Notes: generated by a model from the letters alone, not told the origin. Positions 36,355 through 47,933 are shown, counted from the first letter of the stretch. The stretch: DNA of 64,000 nucleotides from Geobacter sp. (GCA_009684525.1 WKKR01000002.1:744001-808000); one strand, 5' to 3'. Numbers and translations are program-made.

Positions 36355-37788
36355 TCAGAGGTAGGGGGAGAAGAGTTTGGCCACGCTGTCGCGGATCTTT
36401 TCCGGAAGCGGCCGGCCATCCACGTTTTCCAGGCTCTCCTCGCGGGACATCATGAGCGCAGAGTCGAAATAGCGGCAGAGCTCTTGCGTACCGGCGGGAT
36501 CATAGACCTCCAGGTTGAGCTCGAAATTGAGCCGCAGGCTGCGGGGGTCCAGATTGGCCGAGCCGATGAGCGACCAGACGTCGTCCACCAGGAAGAGTTT
36601 GGTATGGACGAACGGCGGGGGCTGGTAATAGACCTTGATGCCGTGCTGGAGGAGCTCCCACAGGTAGGCCCTGCTCGCCCAGTGGACGAACGGCAGGTTG
36701 TTGCGGGCGGGCAGGATCAGCGCAATGTCGACGCCACGCATGGCTGCCGTGATGAGGGCCGAAATGAGCGACCGGTCGGGGATGAAGTAGGGGGTCATGA
36801 TCCTGACGGTACGCCGTGCACAGGATAGTGCCCCCATGATGATCCAGAGGAGTTTCCGGAACTCCTTGTCCGGGCCGTCGCTCACTGCCCGGACCATTGC
36901 CGTCCCAACGGCGGGGATCTCCGGGAAAAAGATTTCGTCGTTCACCAGCTCGCCTGCCACGAAGTGCCAGTCCTCAAGAAAGATCCGCTGTAGATTGGTC
37001 ACCACCGGTCCCTCCACCCGGAACTGCAGATCCTTCACCGGATCTTCCGTCAGGGGCGGTGTTACCATGTGCCGACTGCCGATGTTCATCCCCCCGGTAA
37101 ATGCCGTGGTCCCGTCCACAACCAGGATCTTCCGGTGATTACGTAGGTTCAGGTAGCCTCCGTGCCGTAAAGGGAGGAAGCGGCCGATCTTTACTTTTGA
37201 TCCCTTGAGGAGATTACGGGCCAGCGGCCGGGAGTACTTTTCCCCCAGGCTGTCGATGATGACGCGGACGTCCAGGCCCCGCTTTGCCGCGGCTGTCAGC
37301 GCCGCGACGAACCTGCGGCCGATCTCGTCGCTTTCAAAGAGATAGGTGGAGAGATGGACGGAGCGGGTGGCTGCATCGATGGCTGCCAGCATTGCCGGAT
37401 AAGCGCTGTCGCCGTTTTCCAGCGCGGTGATCCGGTTGCCGCTCGACAGATGGGCGGAGACCACCCGGTCGGAAAGGGTGCGCAATTCCTGGAGATGTTC
37501 GCAGCCGGGGGGGAGTCCCAGTTCGGCGGCCCGGTCGAAGCAGACGGGGAACTGGTCCCACCCTGCAACCCTGCGGCCGCTCTCCAGCCACTGGCGGGCC
37601 TTCCGGTGGATACGGTTTACTCCCATCACCCAGTAGAGGAACGGCCCGAGAAACGGCGCCGTGATGCAGACCACTATCCAGCCGAGGGCAGAGCGGGGAT
37701 CGCGCTTGAGCAGGAGGGCATGGCCCGCGGCACCCAGGGAAAGTGCCGCCAGTCCTGCAATCAGGATGCCCCACATGAGATGATCCAC
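36355..37788 (-). CDS. cls: Cardiolipin synthase (phospholipase D family)
   Basis: 477 residues from a GTG five bases after AAGGAG. Two N-terminal membrane helices (LMWGILIAGLAALSLGAAGHALLL; ALGWIVVCITAPFLGPFLYWVMG, cited by their cores) and two HKD motifs: NHRKILVVDGTTAFTGG and HTKLFLVDDVWSLIGSANLD. It makes cardiolipin in the inner membrane from phosphatidylglycerol or related lipids. The following 261 bases upstream hold no gene. Confidence 0.93.
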   Translation of the reverse strand: MDHLMWGILIAGLAALSLGAAGHALLLKRDPRSALGWIVVCITAPFLGPFLYWVMGVNRIHRKARQWLESGRRVAGWDQFPVCFDRAAELGLPPGCEHLQELRTLSDRVVSAHLSSGNRITALENGDSAYPAMLAAIDAATRSVHLSTYLFESDEIGRRFVAALTAAAKRGLDVRVIIDSLGEKYSRPLARNLLKGSKVKIGRFLPLRHGGYLNLRNHRKILVVDGTTAFTGGMNIGSRHMVTPPLTEDPVKDLQFRVEGPVVTNLQRIFLEDWHFVAGELVNDEIFFPEIPAVGTAMVRAVSDGPDKEFRKLLWIIMGALSCARRTVRIMTPYFIPDRSLISALITAAMRGVDIALILPARNNLPFVHWASRAYLWELLQHGIKVYYQPPPFVHTKLFLVDDVWSLIGSANLDPRSLRLNFELNLEVYDPAGTQELCRYFDSALMMSREESLENVDGRPLPEKIRDSVAKLFSPYL

Positions 37789-38049
37789 CGTAACTCCTTG
37801 CTGTTCATTGCGCTGCCCGCATGCTCGCCGGCGGCGCTGCTGTTTTTGCCGTATGCAGAGTGTAGCGGCCGGTTGAGAAGAGCATAATCGACCGCGATTC
37901 CCTGTCAAGATGCGCAGAAGGCTTATTTCAGATGGCTGTTCCCGGTCCTGCCCCAGTCTGACCGCCCCTTGATGTTTTGCATCGCAGTGTTTATACTACT
38001 CTCAGAGATAGGAAATAGCCTATATCTTTACATGATTTTGAGGTGATAC

Positions 38050-38904
38050 ATGAACACTCTCCGTACCACATTCCTCATGGCGCTGTTGACGGTCGTGCTG
38101 GTCCTGGCCGGCGGAGCCATTGGCGGACGCAACGGCATGGGTTTTGCGCTGATCATGGCTGCGGTGATGAACCTGGGGTCATACTGGTTTTCCGACAAGA
38201 TCGTGTTGGCGATGTACGGTGCCAAGGAGGTGACCGAGGGGGAACAGCCGGACCTTGTTGGGTTGGTGCGCCAGTTGACGATGCAGGCAGGAATGCCGAT
38301 GCCCAGGGTCTATCTGATCGATGCGCCGACTCCCAATGCCTTTGCCACTGGCCGCAATCCCGAACATGCTGCAGTTGCTGCCACCACCGGGATCATGCGG
38401 ATTCTCACTCGCGAAGAGCTGATGGGTGTCATGGCCCACGAACTCTCCCATGTGAGGCATCGCGATATCCTGATTTCCTCCATTGCCGCAACCATGGCCG
38501 GAGCCATCACCTACCTGGCCAACATGGCGCAGTGGGCGGCCATTTTCGGCGGTGGTCGGGATCGGGACGATGACGGAGGAGGCGCATTCGGCCTGCTGGC
38601 CATGGCCATCGTTGCGCCGCTTGCCGCCATGCTGATCCAGATGGCGATCTCCCGTTCCCGGGAATACGAGGCCGACCGGGGTGGTGCCGAGCTCTCCCGC
38701 AATCCCCTCTACCTTGCCGGCGCCCTGAAAAAACTCCAGCTCGCCAACCAGCAGATTCCGATGCAGGCCAATCCGGCGTCAGCCCACATGTTCATCGTCA
38801 ATCCACTCACCGGCGGCGGCCTGATGTCGCTTTTCTCCACCCATCCCCCGCTTGAGGAGCGGGTGCGCCGGCTGGAGGCGATGGCCCATGGCCGGCGGGA
38901 GTGA
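38050..38904 (+). CDS. htpX: Membrane zinc metalloprotease HtpX
   Basis: 284 residues. Two N-terminal membrane helices, the zinc motif HELSH in [15 protein letters not shown], two further hydrophobic segments ([40 protein letters not shown]) and the third ligand Glu in [13 protein letters not shown]. It degrades damaged membrane proteins. GAGG-TGATAC precedes the ATG. No clear heat-shock promoter was found upstream. Confidence 0.96.
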   Translation: MNTLRTTFLMALLTVVLVLAGGAIGGRNGMGFALIMAAVMNLGSYWFSDKIVLAMYGAKEVTEGEQPDLVGLVRQLTMQAGMPMPRVYLIDAPTPNAFATGRNPEHAAVAATTGIMRILTREELMGVMAHELSHVRHRDILISSIAATMAGAITYLANMAQWAAIFGGGRDRDDDGGGAFGLLAMAIVAPLAAMLIQMAISRSREYEADRGGAELSRNPLYLAGALKKLQLANQQIPMQANPASAHMFIVNPLTGGGLMSLFSTHPPLEERVRRLEAMAHGRRE

Positions 38905-39081
38905 CCGTCTCGAATCTGCGGCGCGGTGAGCGGGATAGATACTTTTTCTCGCAAAATCCGCGTATTTTGCTATACTGACTCTCTTTCGCCTGCGGTTGTC
39001 CCGAGCCGATGTAGGCAGCGGTTGCGGGAACCGCGCCGTAGCGGGATGAGATGTAATTAATTGTGTGTCAGGAGTGACTTT

Positions 39082-40431
39082 TTGCCCGCCAACCCCCGCC
39101 AGTCTGCCTTTTCCATCCTTGCCCGCATTGACAAAGAGCATTCGTTTGCCGATATCCTCCTTGATCGGGAGCTTTCACGGGGAGAACTTCAGGGTGCCGA
39201 CCGCGGCCTCCTGACCGAGCTGGTGTATGGGGTGCTGCGCCGGCGCGGCACGCTGGACCATATCATCAACCAGTTTTCCCGGCAGCGGGTGGACCGGTTG
39301 GAGCGGGCCGTGTTGACGCTGCTTCGCCTTGGCCTCTACCAGCTCTTCTTCCTCGACCGCATACCCGCATCCGCGGCGGTGAACGAGACCGTCAAACTCG
39401 CCCATGGAGTGGCTCCACGGGCAGCGGGGTTTGTCAATGCCGTGCTGCGGCAGGCAGATCGACAGCGGGCAGCCATAGCCTATCCCGATCCGGGTACCGA
39501 TCTCCGGGCCTATCTGGCGGCGCGTTACTCCCAACCTGTCTGGATCGTCGCCGACTGGATCGATCAGCTGGGTGCGACAGAGGCAGAGGAGCTCTGCCGT
39601 GTCATGAGCGAGGCACCCCCCCTGACCATCCGCGTCAACACGCTGCACATCTCCCGCGAAGCGCTCCTGGAGCGTCTTGCCGCAGAAGGTGCCACGGCTC
39701 TGCCAGCCCGCTATTCGCCCCTTGGCGCCCAGCTCAGCTCCCCGGTCCCGTTTGCCACCCTGCCGAGTTTTCAGGAAGGGCTCTTTTCGGTCCAGGACGA
39801 GGCATCACAGCTGATAGCCCTGCTGCTGGCGCCTGTGGCAGGCGATCGTCTGCTCGACCTCTGCGCCGCTCCGGGTGGAAAGGCTGCCTGCCTCGCCGAG
39901 CAGATGGGCAACCAGGGGAGCATCCTTGCCTGCGACCTCCATCCGCGCCGCCTGGAGCAGGTGCGGCTCGGCGCGCAGAGGCTCGGGATCGACATCATCT
40001 CCACCAGGGCCATGGATGCGGCGAATGCCGGTCAGGCACTTTCCGGCGAACTGTTCCCGCGGGTGCTGGTGGATGCCCCCTGCTCGGGACTGGGGGTCCT
40101 CCGGCGTAACCCCGAGGGGAAATGGTGGAAGACGCCGCAGGATGTGGCAGAGCTGACAGCGCTGCAGAAGCGGATCCTTGCGAGTGCCGCAGAGTGCGTT
40201 GCCGAAGGCGGGCTGCTGGTCTACGCCACCTGCTCCACCACCTTTGCCGAGAATGAAGCGGTTGTGGAGGATTTTCTTTCGCATCACAGCGATTTTGTGC
40301 TAGAAAATGTGATTGAACTGTTTCCCTGGTCTGCGGACCTCTGTACCGAGCGAGGATTTTTCCGTTCCTGGCCGCACCGGCACGGGATGGACGGCTTCTG
40401 TGCCGCACGATTACGGAAGTCGCATCACTAG
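39082..40431 (+). CDS. rsmB: 16S rRNA (cytosine-967-C5) methyltransferase
   Basis: 449 residues from a TTG seven bases after AGGAG. N-terminal NusB-like RNA-binding domain (about 1-140), then a SAM methyltransferase: [19 protein letters not shown], motif IV Cys in [19 protein letters not shown] and catalytic Cys in [14 protein letters not shown]. It methylates 16S rRNA. First gene of a probable operon with rpe, a nudix hydrolase and a GGDEF regulator. Confidence 0.95.
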   Translation: MPANPRQSAFSILARIDKEHSFADILLDRELSRGELQGADRGLLTELVYGVLRRRGTLDHIINQFSRQRVDRLERAVLTLLRLGLYQLFFLDRIPASAAVNETVKLAHGVAPRAAGFVNAVLRQADRQRAAIAYPDPGTDLRAYLAARYSQPVWIVADWIDQLGATEAEELCRVMSEAPPLTIRVNTLHISREALLERLAAEGATALPARYSPLGAQLSSPVPFATLPSFQEGLFSVQDEASQLIALLLAPVAGDRLLDLCAAPGGKAACLAEQMGNQGSILACDLHPRRLEQVRLGAQRLGIDIISTRAMDAANAGQALSGELFPRVLVDAPCSGLGVLRRNPEGKWWKTPQDVAELTALQKRILASAAECVAEGGLLVYATCSTTFAENEAVVEDFLSHHSDFVLENVIELFPWSADLCTERGFFRSWPHRHGMDGFCAARLRKSHH

Positions 40432-40505
40432 TTTTCGTCTGTGCCCCCTGCGGGAATTCTCCCCTTTGCCCCCTTCCCGCTCCAGATAATCATAAAGGAA
40501 ATAAC

Positions 40506-41171
40506 ATGAAAAAGATTGCCCCTTCGATTCTGTCGGCCGATTTCGCCAAGCTCGGCGAAGAGGTGAGGGCCGTTGCCGCTGCAGGTGCGGACTATATCCA
40601 CGTGGATGTGATGGACGGCCACTTCGTCCCCAATATCACCATCGGCCCTCCGGTGGTTGCGGCACTTCGCGCGGTCACCGATCTCCCCCTCGACGTGCAT
40701 CTCATGATCACCGATCCTGACCGGTTCATCCCCGATTTTGCCACTGCCGGCGCCGATATCATCGTGGTCCACGCCGAGGCCTGCTGGCACCTGCATCGCA
40801 CCGTGCAGCTCATCCGTTCCCTGGGGAAAAAGGCCGGCGTTTCTCTGAATCCCGCCACGCCGCTGCAGGTGCTGGATTACGTTCTTGACGAACTTGACCT
40901 GGTGCTGCTGATGACCGTCAATCCCGGCTTTGGCGGGCAATCGTTCGTCGAGGCGTGCATCCCCAAGATCCATGCACTCCGGGGTATGCTCGACCGACGT
41001 GGCCTGGAGACCGAGCTGGAGGTTGACGGCGGCGTCAAGGTGGATAACATTGCCAGGATCTCCCACGCAGGTGCGGACGTGTTTGTGGCCGGCAGCGCCG
41101 TTTTCGGCAGCAACGATTACGTAGCAACCATTGCCGACCTAAAACGGCTTGCCCGGGAACCGGTACTGTAA
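40506..41171 (+). CDS. rpe: Ribulose-phosphate 3-epimerase
   Basis: 221 residues, the usual size. Signature segments: [36 protein letters not shown] (metal ligands), [26 protein letters not shown] and [12 protein letters not shown]. Interconverts ribulose 5-phosphate and xylulose 5-phosphate. 74 bases downstream of rsmB. Confidence 0.98.
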   Translation: MKKIAPSILSADFAKLGEEVRAVAAAGADYIHVDVMDGHFVPNITIGPPVVAALRAVTDLPLDVHLMITDPDRFIPDFATAGADIIVVHAEACWHLHRTVQLIRSLGKKAGVSLNPATPLQVLDYVLDELDLVLLMTVNPGFGGQSFVEACIPKIHALRGMLDRRGLETELEVDGGVKVDNIARISHAGADVFVAGSAVFGSNDYVATIADLKRLAREPVL

Positions 41172-41229
41172 AGGAGACGCGCGGCCTGCACCCTTTGCGG
41201 GGGAGATGCGGGACCGGTCATGATACCCG

Positions 41230-41829
41230 ATGGCGATCGATCTCTTGGAGAGAATACGGACCGTCTTGGCAGGGCGCGAGCGTATTCCGCTTCCGCCGGG
41301 GCCGGTCCCCGCTGCGGTGCTGGTTCCGCTGTTTGTGAAAGATGGCGAGTATCACCTGCTCTTTACCAAACGGACCGCGCAGCTCAACCACCATGGCGGG
41401 GAGATCTCGTTTCCCGGCGGGGTCTGCAATCCCGAGGAGGATCTGCAGCATGCCGCCCTGCGAGAGACCTGGGAAGAGGTTGGGATCAGGCCGGAACAGG
41501 TCGAGCTGCTGGGGCAGTTGGACGACTTCTACTCGGTGCATAATTACCTGGTCACCCCCTATGTGGGTTTTGTTTCACCGTTTCTTTCGCTCAAGTTGAA
41601 TATGGCAGAGATCGATAAGGTATTGGAGGTGCCGGTTCGGCATCTTCTCGATCCGAAATGTTTCCGTATCGAAGATTGGAACTGGAAAGGACGTTTGCAT
41701 CCGGTATACTTCTACGGATTCGGCGAAGACGAGATCTGGGGATTGACGGCAGCCATTCTCAAGCAGTTCCTGGACTTGATATTTTCTGCAGGGAATATGA
41801 TACATGCCCACCAGCATTCTGATCATTGA
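41230..41829 (+). CDS. Nudix hydrolase, CoA-pyrophosphatase-like
   Basis: 199 residues. The Nudix box GX5EX7REUXEEXGU is present as GGVCNPEEDLQHAALRETWEEVGI, here cited by its key residues G, E, RE and EE. The segment just before it, LNHHGGEISFPGG, matches the extra motif of the CoA diphosphatase group (NudL/YeaB). Probably cleaves CoA or a related dinucleotide. Its end overlaps the next gene's start by 26 bases. Confidence 0.88.
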   Translation: MAIDLLERIRTVLAGRERIPLPPGPVPAAVLVPLFVKDGEYHLLFTKRTAQLNHHGGEISFPGGVCNPEEDLQHAALRETWEEVGIRPEQVELLGQLDDFYSVHNYLVTPYVGFVSPFLSLKLNMAEIDKVLEVPVRHLLDPKCFRIEDWNWKGRLHPVYFYGFGEDEIWGLTAAILKQFLDLIFSAGNMIHAHQHSDH

Positions 41830-42736
41830 CGATTCTGATAAGATTCGGGAGCAGATCGTCCAGACCCTTCAGGCGGTCTCGCTTGTGGATCAGTATTTCC
41901 AGGCGCGGGACGGTATCGAGGGGTTCAAGTATCTCATCGAGCGACCGCAGATCGATCTGGTGCTCTGCGACCTGGAGATGCCGCGCATGGACGGGTTCAA
42001 GTTCCTCGCCATGGTCCGCTCGCGGGAGGAGCTGAGGAGCATCCCGATCATCATGCTGACGGCCCGTGAGGCGCGGGAGTTGAAAATAAAGGGTCTGGAG
42101 CAGGGGGCAAGCGATTATGTCACCAAGCCCTTTGATCCGGGCGAACTGGTGGCGCGGGTCAGGGTGCAGTTGAAGATCAAGCTTTTGCAGGACGAGCTGA
42201 AGCACTCCAACGAACTGCTCAAGGAGCTGTCCAACACCGATCCGCTGACCCAGCTCTTTAACCGGCGCTACATGATGGAGGTTCTGGAGAAGGAGATCCA
42301 GCGCACCTTCCGCAAAGGGTCGCCCATCTCCCTCATCATCATGGACATCGATCATTTCAAGAAGGTGAACGATGTCCATGGCCACCAGCAGGGGGACACG
42401 GTGCTGGTCAACGTGGCCGGCCTGGTGAAGCGCCACCTGCGCAGCTATGATGTCGCAGCCCGTTACGGCGGCGAAGAGTTCGTTGGCATCCTTCCCGAGA
42501 CCCCCCTGGACGAGGCGATGGTTGTGGCCGAGCGGGTGCGCGTGGCTGTCCAGCAGCTCACCTTCGCCCATAAGCTGCAGACCCTCAAGATCACTATCAG
42601 CATGGGGGTGGCTACCTACCCCGGTCCCGGCGTCGACTCCATCGACGACATCATCCGCGTTGCCGACGAAGCCCTCTACCGGGCCAAGTCCGAAGGGCGA
42701 AACCGGGTCATCACCCTGCAACCGATGCCCGGCTGA
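41804..42736 (+). CDS. Response regulator with GGDEF diguanylate cyclase domain
   Basis: 310 residues. Receiver domain (ILIIDDSD; acceptor Asp in LVLCDLEMPRMDG; Lys in YVTKPFD), short coiled linker, then GGDEF domain (NTDPLTQLFNRRYM; active site GGEEF in AARYGGEEFVG). The active-site loop is intact, so it should make cyclic di-GMP. An inhibitory RxxD site is not evident at the usual position before GGEEF. Cognate kinase not adjacent. Confidence 0.94.
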   Translation: MPTSILIIDDSDKIREQIVQTLQAVSLVDQYFQARDGIEGFKYLIERPQIDLVLCDLEMPRMDGFKFLAMVRSREELRSIPIIMLTAREARELKIKGLEQGASDYVTKPFDPGELVARVRVQLKIKLLQDELKHSNELLKELSNTDPLTQLFNRRYMMEVLEKEIQRTFRKGSPISLIIMDIDHFKKVNDVHGHQQGDTVLVNVAGLVKRHLRSYDVAARYGGEEFVGILPETPLDEAMVVAERVRVAVQQLTFAHKLQTLKITISMGVATYPGPGVDSIDDIIRVADEALYRAKSEGRNRVITLQPMPG

Positions 42737-42769
42737 CCGGCACTACCCTTTCCCCCCAACCGATTTCCA

Positions 42770-43420
42770 TCACCACTGCCGAGGACAGAGATCGCTGAGC
42801 GGGCAACCCGTGCAGCAAGGTTTCTTGCGGCACCACTCCTTGCTCTGCTGAACGATCAGGGCATGGTAGTCGTTGTAGAGCTGTGCGTCCTCGGGAAGCC
42901 TCTCCATGAAACGCCACCGTATGGCTTCGTAGCCGGAAGCGCCATCCAGAAGGCCGAGCCGGCCGAAGAGCCGCGTCGTATAGGCATCGACCACGAAGCT
43001 CGGTTTATGGCCGGCATAGAGGAGGATGGCGTCGCAGGTCTCCCGGCCGATCCCCCGCACTGCCAGCAGTTCTCCCCGAAGCTCCTGCCACGGCCCGGCG
43101 AACATCCGCTCAAGCTTCCCTTCGTGATGACAATAAAGCCACTCCACAAACTCCTTCAGCCGCTGGCTCTTGATGTTGTAGTAGCCTGCCGGCCGAATGG
43201 CGGCTGCGAGCCGTTCCGTCTCGATCTCCCGCACACCTTCGGCCGAGAGCAGCCCCAATTCTTTCAGGTTGGCGATTGCCTTTTCCACGTTGCCCCAGTT
43301 GGTATTCTGGGTGAGGATGGCGCCGACGCAGACCTCGAACGGCGTCTCTGCAGGCCACCAGTTGAGCGGGCCGTAGTGGCGGTAAAGCAGTTGGAAGATC
43401 TGGAGGAAGGGATCGGCCAT
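42770..43420 (-). CDS. Endonuclease III-like DNA glycosylase, MagIII-like
   Basis: 216 residues from the ATG at 43420; the longer frame runs into the preceding small gene. HhH-GPD fold: FEVCVGAILTQNTNW, hairpin VRGIGRETCDAILLYAG, catalytic Asp in VVDAYTTRLFGRLG, and a four-Cys iron-sulfur loop at the C-terminus (CRKKPCCTGC...C). The Lys that gives endonuclease III its lyase activity is Glu here (GRET), as in H. pylori MagIII, so it is probably a monofunctional glycosylase for alkylated bases such as 3-methyladenine. Unlike MagIII it seems to retain the Fe-S cysteines. Confidence 0.82.
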   Translation of the reverse strand: MADPFLQIFQLLYRHYGPLNWWPAETPFEVCVGAILTQNTNWGNVEKAIANLKELGLLSAEGVREIETERLAAAIRPAGYYNIKSQRLKEFVEWLYCHHEGKLERMFAGPWQELRGELLAVRGIGRETCDAILLYAGHKPSFVVDAYTTRLFGRLGLLDGASGYEAIRWRFMERLPEDAQLYNDYHALIVQQSKEWCRKKPCCTGCPLSDLCPRQW

Positions 43421-43434
43421 GGGAAGAGCGGGGT

Positions 43435-43632
43435 TCAGCCCCCCTGGGTGAGGACGCGCAGGTGATCGCGGTACTCGGAGAGTTTCGTGGCAAGCTTCTT
43501 CAGCTCCGCCGGTGTGTAGATCGCCTCTCCCTTTGCCAGCTCGGCTTCCAGGAGGGAGATGATTTCGTTGATCGACGGTTGCCGTGGCGGCGGGTCGCCG
43601 TTGCCGAGCAGCCAGGCATTCTTTCCGCTCAT
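43435..43632 (-). CDS. Small hypothetical protein coupled to glnE
   Basis: 65 residues. The ATG overlaps the glnE stop codon (ATGA), and the next gene follows 14 bases later, so it appears to be a real operon member. Pro-rich linker, then a helical region (INEIISLLEAELAKGE, PAELKKLATKLSEYRDHL). No family recognised and no signal or membrane segment. Confidence 0.65.
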   Translation of the reverse strand: MSGKNAWLLGNGDPPPRQPSINEIISLLEAELAKGEAIYTPAELKKLATKLSEYRDHLRVLTQGG

Positions 43633-46600
43633 TCGGCATCACCCAGGATCTGGCTGTAAACCCGGCGCACCGCGTCGGTCACGCTCTGGTATTCCTGCAT
43701 CAGGGCATCGCCGGGGTTGCGCAGCTTGGGATCGTAGCCGAGCCGGAGCGCCAGCTTGTTCAGGTAGCTCCTGGTCCCGCCCAGATCGTTCATGGAGTAG
43801 TCGTGGATGATCCGGAGCCGGTTCTCCAGGCGGCGAAGGAATTTGTAGCTGTTGAGGAGCACGCTCCCCTCCGCCTCGGTGAAGATGCCACGGTTGTGCA
43901 GCCCTTTCAGGGCCTGCAGGGTATTCTGGCTCCTGATCTCCTCCAGGTCGTGGCCATGCACCAGCTGCAGGTACTGGACGATGAACTCCACGTCCACCAT
44001 GCCGCCGCGGCCGGTCTTGATGTTGTAGCTGCCGGCACTTTCCCGGGCAATCTCGTTTTCCATCCGCATCCTGAGCCGGTGGATCTCCGCCCGCACCCCT
44101 TCGTCGGCCATGCTGCCGTAGACGGTCTGGCGAACGACCTCCTCTACCGCTTCCCTGATGTCAGCGCTGCCGAGCACCACCCTGGCCTTGGTCATGGCCT
44201 GGCGTTCCCATACCTGGGATTCGGTGCGGTGATAGTCGCGGAACGAGCCGAGCGAGGTCACCAGCGGGCCGGCGTTACCGGACGGCCGCAGGCGCGTGTC
44301 GATCTTGTAGACGTACCCCTCGCGGGTCTGCATGGTGAGGATGGAGATGATCTTTTGTCCCAGCTTGGCGAAATATTCGTGGTTGGTGATCTGTTTTTCG
44401 CCGTTGGTCACCCCCTGGTGGTCATAGATGTAGATGATGTCCAGGTCGGAGTGGTAGTTGAGTTCGCCCCCTCCCATCTTGCCCATGGCAAGGATGGCCA
44501 AGGATGCGTCGCAGGTCTTCCCCTCCGGGTCCTGCCAGGTGGGGGTTCCGAAGCGAGCCAGTTCCGCCGTCGCTATCCGGTGGGCCGCATCCAGGCAGAC
44601 CTCGGCCAGCGAGGTGAGCTGGGTGGCGATCTCGGACTGGCCGAACTTGCCGTAGATGTCGTTCATGCCGATCCGGAGGAACTCTTCGTGACGATAGCTG
44701 CGCAGCACGTCCAGACGCTCCTCGAAATCCTCTGCCCGCTCCAGCATTGCCGACAGCTCTTCCGCCATTACCTCCCGCGCCTTGAAGGAGGAGGCGTAGG
44801 TCTTGGCAACCATGCTGTCCAGGATCTCCGGGTGGCCGATGAGGATCTTGGAGAGGAACTCGGAGATGCCGAACAGCGAAACCAGGAGCTTCAGCACCTC
44901 ACGGTTTTCCGCCAGCAGGGCATAGAAGGTGGAACGGGAGCCGACTGCCGAGAGGAACCGCTCCAGGTTGGTCAGGGCCATGTCCGGGTCTGGGGAGGCG
45001 AAGATCTCCTGAAGCAGAAGCGGTGCGATCCGCTCAAGGATCCGGCGGGCCCGCTCGGTGAGGTTGGCGCGGGGCGGTCCGTCACGCAGGATGATCAGGT
45101 TGTCGTAGGCGGTGTCGACCTTCTCGAAACGCCGCTCTGCCAGCATGTCCTTCACCAGGTCGGGATCGGCGCGGTGGTCGAAGAAGACGTAGACCTCCGG
45201 GGAGACCTCGCCCTGGAGTTTCTGGTCCCGCTCGAAAAAGAGCCCACCGTAGATGGCCGACACATTGCCGCGGTGGTCTTCCAAGGTGCGGCGGAAGCGT
45301 TCGGCGCCGTTGCTGCGCAGGAAGCCGCAACGCCGGGCCAGTGCCGTGAATTCCTCCTCCTTGCGGGGGAGGCTGTGGGTCTGCCGCTCCTGGACCACCT
45401 GGATCCGGTGTTCGACGGTCCTGAGGAAGCGGTAGGCCTCGGCGAGCGCCTGGTAGTCCTCTTCGGGGATGAGACGGGCATTTTTCAGGGTCGTCAGCGC
45501 CGTGAGCGAATTCCGTTCGCGCAGCCCCGGATTTTTCCCTGCATAGACCAGCTGGAGCGCCTGGATGAAGAATTCGATCTCGCGGATGCCACCCCGGCCG
45601 AGCTTGATGTTGTACTCCCCCTCCCGTTCCCTGGCCAGCGAGGCGTCGATCTTCTTCTTCATCGCCATCATGTCGTCGATCAGGTTGTAGTCCAGGTACT
45701 TGCGATAGATGAACGGGCTGATGGCGGCGAGGAAGCGCTCTCCAAGTTCCAGCGAACCGGCCACGGGCCGCGCCTTGAGCATGGCTGCCCGCTCCCATGA
45801 CTGGCCCCAGGACTCGTAGTAGACCTCGGCCGAGCGGAGCGAGATGGCCATGTCGCCGCTCTTTCCCTCCGGACGGAGCCCCAGGTCGACCCGGAAGACA
45901 AAACCGTCTTCGGTTACCTGCGACACCGCCCTGGTCACCATTTCCGCCAGCTTGACGAAATAGGCGTGCAGCGAGATGTTGCCCCGCCTCCCCCCCTGGT
46001 CGTCGGGTATGCCGGTGGTCTCACCGCTGTCCGACGAATAGAGAAAGATGATGTCGATGTCCGAGGAGAAGTTCAGTTCCTTGCCGCCGAATTTCCCCAT
46101 CCCCAGGATGGTCAGGTCGGCCTCTGCGTCACCCTGGGGGGTGCGCATGACCGGCAGCCCGTATTCGGCGGCAAGGATCCGCTTCGTCACTTCATAGGCG
46201 ACCTGCAGGGCCGCGGCGGCAAGCTGGGTGAGCTCCAGGGTCACCTCTTCCAGTGCTGCGAGCCCGCTCAGGTCGCGGGCGGCAATCCGCAGCACCTCGG
46301 CATACTTGAAGCGGCGCAGGATCGGGAGGAGCGCGGCATAGTCGGTGGTATCACTGACCAGCGCGCGCAGGGCAGTGACGGTTTCGTCACCCTGGCGGCG
46401 CTTGTCGATGCGACGCCGGATGAAGAGATCGCGGAAATAGGCCGGGTCGCGGCAGAGGATGTTGGTGAGAAAGGGTGACGAACCGCAGAGGATCAGGAGC
46501 TGGGCCAGGCGGGACTTCTTGCCGCAGATGACGCGCAGCTCTTCGGCGGAGACCATGGAGCTGATCCGCTCCAGACTGTTCAGCGCCATGTCGGGCATGG

Positions 46601-46805
46601 GGGTGGCAATGGCCTGCAGGGTGATGGCGCAGAGGCATTCGGGCGGGAAAACCGCTGCCAGCAGTTTCAGGTTGGCTGCGGAGCGGGCGCCGAAGGAAAA
46701 CCCCCTGCTTTCCAGGAACAGGGCCAGGGGCTGATCGGTCTCGGCGTCGGCGATGCGCTCCAGGAGCGGTAGAAGCAGAGCGGCAGATTCGCTGTTGCGG
46801 GTCAT
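43629..46805 (-). CDS. glnE: Bifunctional glutamine synthetase adenylyltransferase/deadenylase
   Basis: 1058 residues, slightly longer than E. coli GlnE. Two nucleotidyltransferase domains with G-G-x-E-L...D-x-[21 protein letters not shown] in the N-terminal (deadenylylase) half and [19 protein letters not shown] in the C-terminal half, joined by a helical regulatory part. It modifies glutamine synthetase in response to nitrogen status via PII. The start overlaps the mtnA stop (ATGA). Confidence 0.96.
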   Translation of the reverse strand: MTRNSESAALLLPLLERIADAETDQPLALFLESRGFSFGARSAANLKLLAAVFPPECLCAITLQAIATPMPDMALNSLERISSMVSAEELRVICGKKSRLAQLLILCGSSPFLTNILCRDPAYFRDLFIRRRIDKRRQGDETVTALRALVSDTTDYAALLPILRRFKYAEVLRIAARDLSGLAALEEVTLELTQLAAAALQVAYEVTKRILAAEYGLPVMRTPQGDAEADLTILGMGKFGGKELNFSSDIDIIFLYSSDSGETTGIPDDQGGRRGNISLHAYFVKLAEMVTRAVSQVTEDGFVFRVDLGLRPEGKSGDMAISLRSAEVYYESWGQSWERAAMLKARPVAGSLELGERFLAAISPFIYRKYLDYNLIDDMMAMKKKIDASLAREREGEYNIKLGRGGIREIEFFIQALQLVYAGKNPGLRERNSLTALTTLKNARLIPEEDYQALAEAYRFLRTVEHRIQVVQERQTHSLPRKEEEFTALARRCGFLRSNGAERFRRTLEDHRGNVSAIYGGLFFERDQKLQGEVSPEVYVFFDHRADPDLVKDMLAERRFEKVDTAYDNLIILRDGPPRANLTERARRILERIAPLLLQEIFASPDPDMALTNLERFLSAVGSRSTFYALLAENREVLKLLVSLFGISEFLSKILIGHPEILDSMVAKTYASSFKAREVMAEELSAMLERAEDFEERLDVLRSYRHEEFLRIGMNDIYGKFGQSEIATQLTSLAEVCLDAAHRIATAELARFGTPTWQDPEGKTCDASLAILAMGKMGGGELNYHSDLDIIYIYDHQGVTNGEKQITNHEYFAKLGQKIISILTMQTREGYVYKIDTRLRPSGNAGPLVTSLGSFRDYHRTESQVWERQAMTKARVVLGSADIREAVEEVVRQTVYGSMADEGVRAEIHRLRMRMENEIARESAGSYNIKTGRGGMVDVEFIVQYLQLVHGHDLEEIRSQNTLQALKGLHNRGIFTEAEGSVLLNSYKFLRRLENRLRIIHDYSMNDLGGTRSYLNKLALRLGYDPKLRNPGDALMQEYQSVTDAVRRVYSQILGDAE

Positions 46806-47842
46806 CCCTGCACCAGGGCGCGCAGTGAGCGGAGATAATCCTCCCGCGCCACCCCCCGCTCCGTGATGATGGCCGTGACATACCGGGCCGGGGTGACATC
46901 GAAGGCCGGGTTCCTGACCTTGACCCCTTCGGGCGCGATGCCGACCCCCTGGATATGGGTCACTTCCGCGCTCCCCCGTTCTTCGATGGGGATCTGGGCG
47001 CCGCTGTCCAGGGAGAGGTCGAGGGTCGAGACGGGTGCGGCAACGTAGAACGGGATGCCATGCTCCTTGGCAAGGACCGCCACGCTGTAGGTGCCGATCT
47101 TGTTGGCCGTGTCGCCATTGGCCGCGATCCGGTCGGCGCCGACCACGCAGCAGTCGATCTCACCCTTCTGCATGAGCCAGCCCGCCATGTTGTCGGAGAT
47201 CAGGGTCACCGGGATGTCGTCCTTCATCAGCTCCCAGGCGGTGAGGCGCGCCCCCTGGAGCCAGGGGCGGGTTTCGTCGGCAATCACCCTGATTTTCTTG
47301 CCCGCCTCGTGGGCGGCACGGATGACGCCGAGGGCGGTGCCGTAGCCGGCGGTGGCCAGGGCGCCGGCGTTGCAGTGGGTGAGGATGGTGGCCCCTTCGG
47401 GGATGAGCGGTCCGCCGTTTTTGCCGATGGCCCGGCAGATCTCCCGGTCCTCCTCTTCAACATGGATCGCTTCGTCCTTGAGGATGGCGCGGATGGCATT
47501 GAGGTCCTGGTCGCGGTGGGCCTCGGCTACCCGTTTCATCCGGGCAATGGCCCAGAAGAGGTTGACCGCGGTCGGCCTGGTGCGTGCCATGACATCGCAG
47601 ACGTTTTCCAGCTGTCGGAAGAACGACTCATGGGTGTCGGCGATGATGTCCCGCGCCCCCAGGGCGATCCCCATCGCCGCTGCCACGCCGATGGCCGGCG
47701 CGCCGCGGATGATCATGCCGCGGATCGCCTCAGCCACCCCCTGGAAGTCGGTATAGACGTTGTAGACCTCCTCGGCTGGAAGCCGGGTCTGGTCGATCAT
47801 GATAACGGTATTGTCACGCCATTCGATGGTACGGAAGGACAT
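46802..47842 (-). CDS. mtnA: Methylthioribose-1-phosphate isomerase
   Basis: 346 residues. The eIF2B-like fold with Cys in [21 protein letters not shown] (active-site Cys) and Asp in [20 protein letters not shown]. It acts in methionine salvage. No other mtn gene is in the window. Upstream lies a 91-base spacer carrying a CACAGAG-type repeat, then gatB; downstream it overlaps glnE. Confidence 0.94.
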   Translation of the reverse strand: MSFRTIEWRDNTVIMIDQTRLPAEEVYNVYTDFQGVAEAIRGMIIRGAPAIGVAAAMGIALGARDIIADTHESFFRQLENVCDVMARTRPTAVNLFWAIARMKRVAEAHRDQDLNAIRAILKDEAIHVEEEDREICRAIGKNGGPLIPEGATILTHCNAGALATAGYGTALGVIRAAHEAGKKIRVIADETRPWLQGARLTAWELMKDDIPVTLISDNMAGWLMQKGEIDCCVVGADRIAANGDTANKIGTYSVAVLAKEHGIPFYVAAPVSTLDLSLDSGAQIPIEERGSAEVTHIQGVGIAPEGVKVRNPAFDVTPARYVTAIITERGVAREDYLRSLRALVQG

Positions 47843-47864
47843 ACTTACCTCGCTGGAAAATCTG

Positions 47865-47923
47865 CCACAGAGACGCGGAGGAAGCCTTGCTTTGTTCTCC
47901 GTGCCTTCGTGACTCTGTGGTGG
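47865..47923. repeat. Palindromic CACAGAG-type repeat between gatB and mtnA
   Basis: CCACAGAGACGCGGAG at 47865 and its approximate inverse (CTCCGTGCCTTCGTGACTCTGTGGTGG, cited by its ends CTCCGTG and CTCTGTGG) around a short AT-richer loop. Related to the copy at 11286-11393. Confidence 0.75.
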
Positions 47924-47933
47924 ACGTTGTCAT

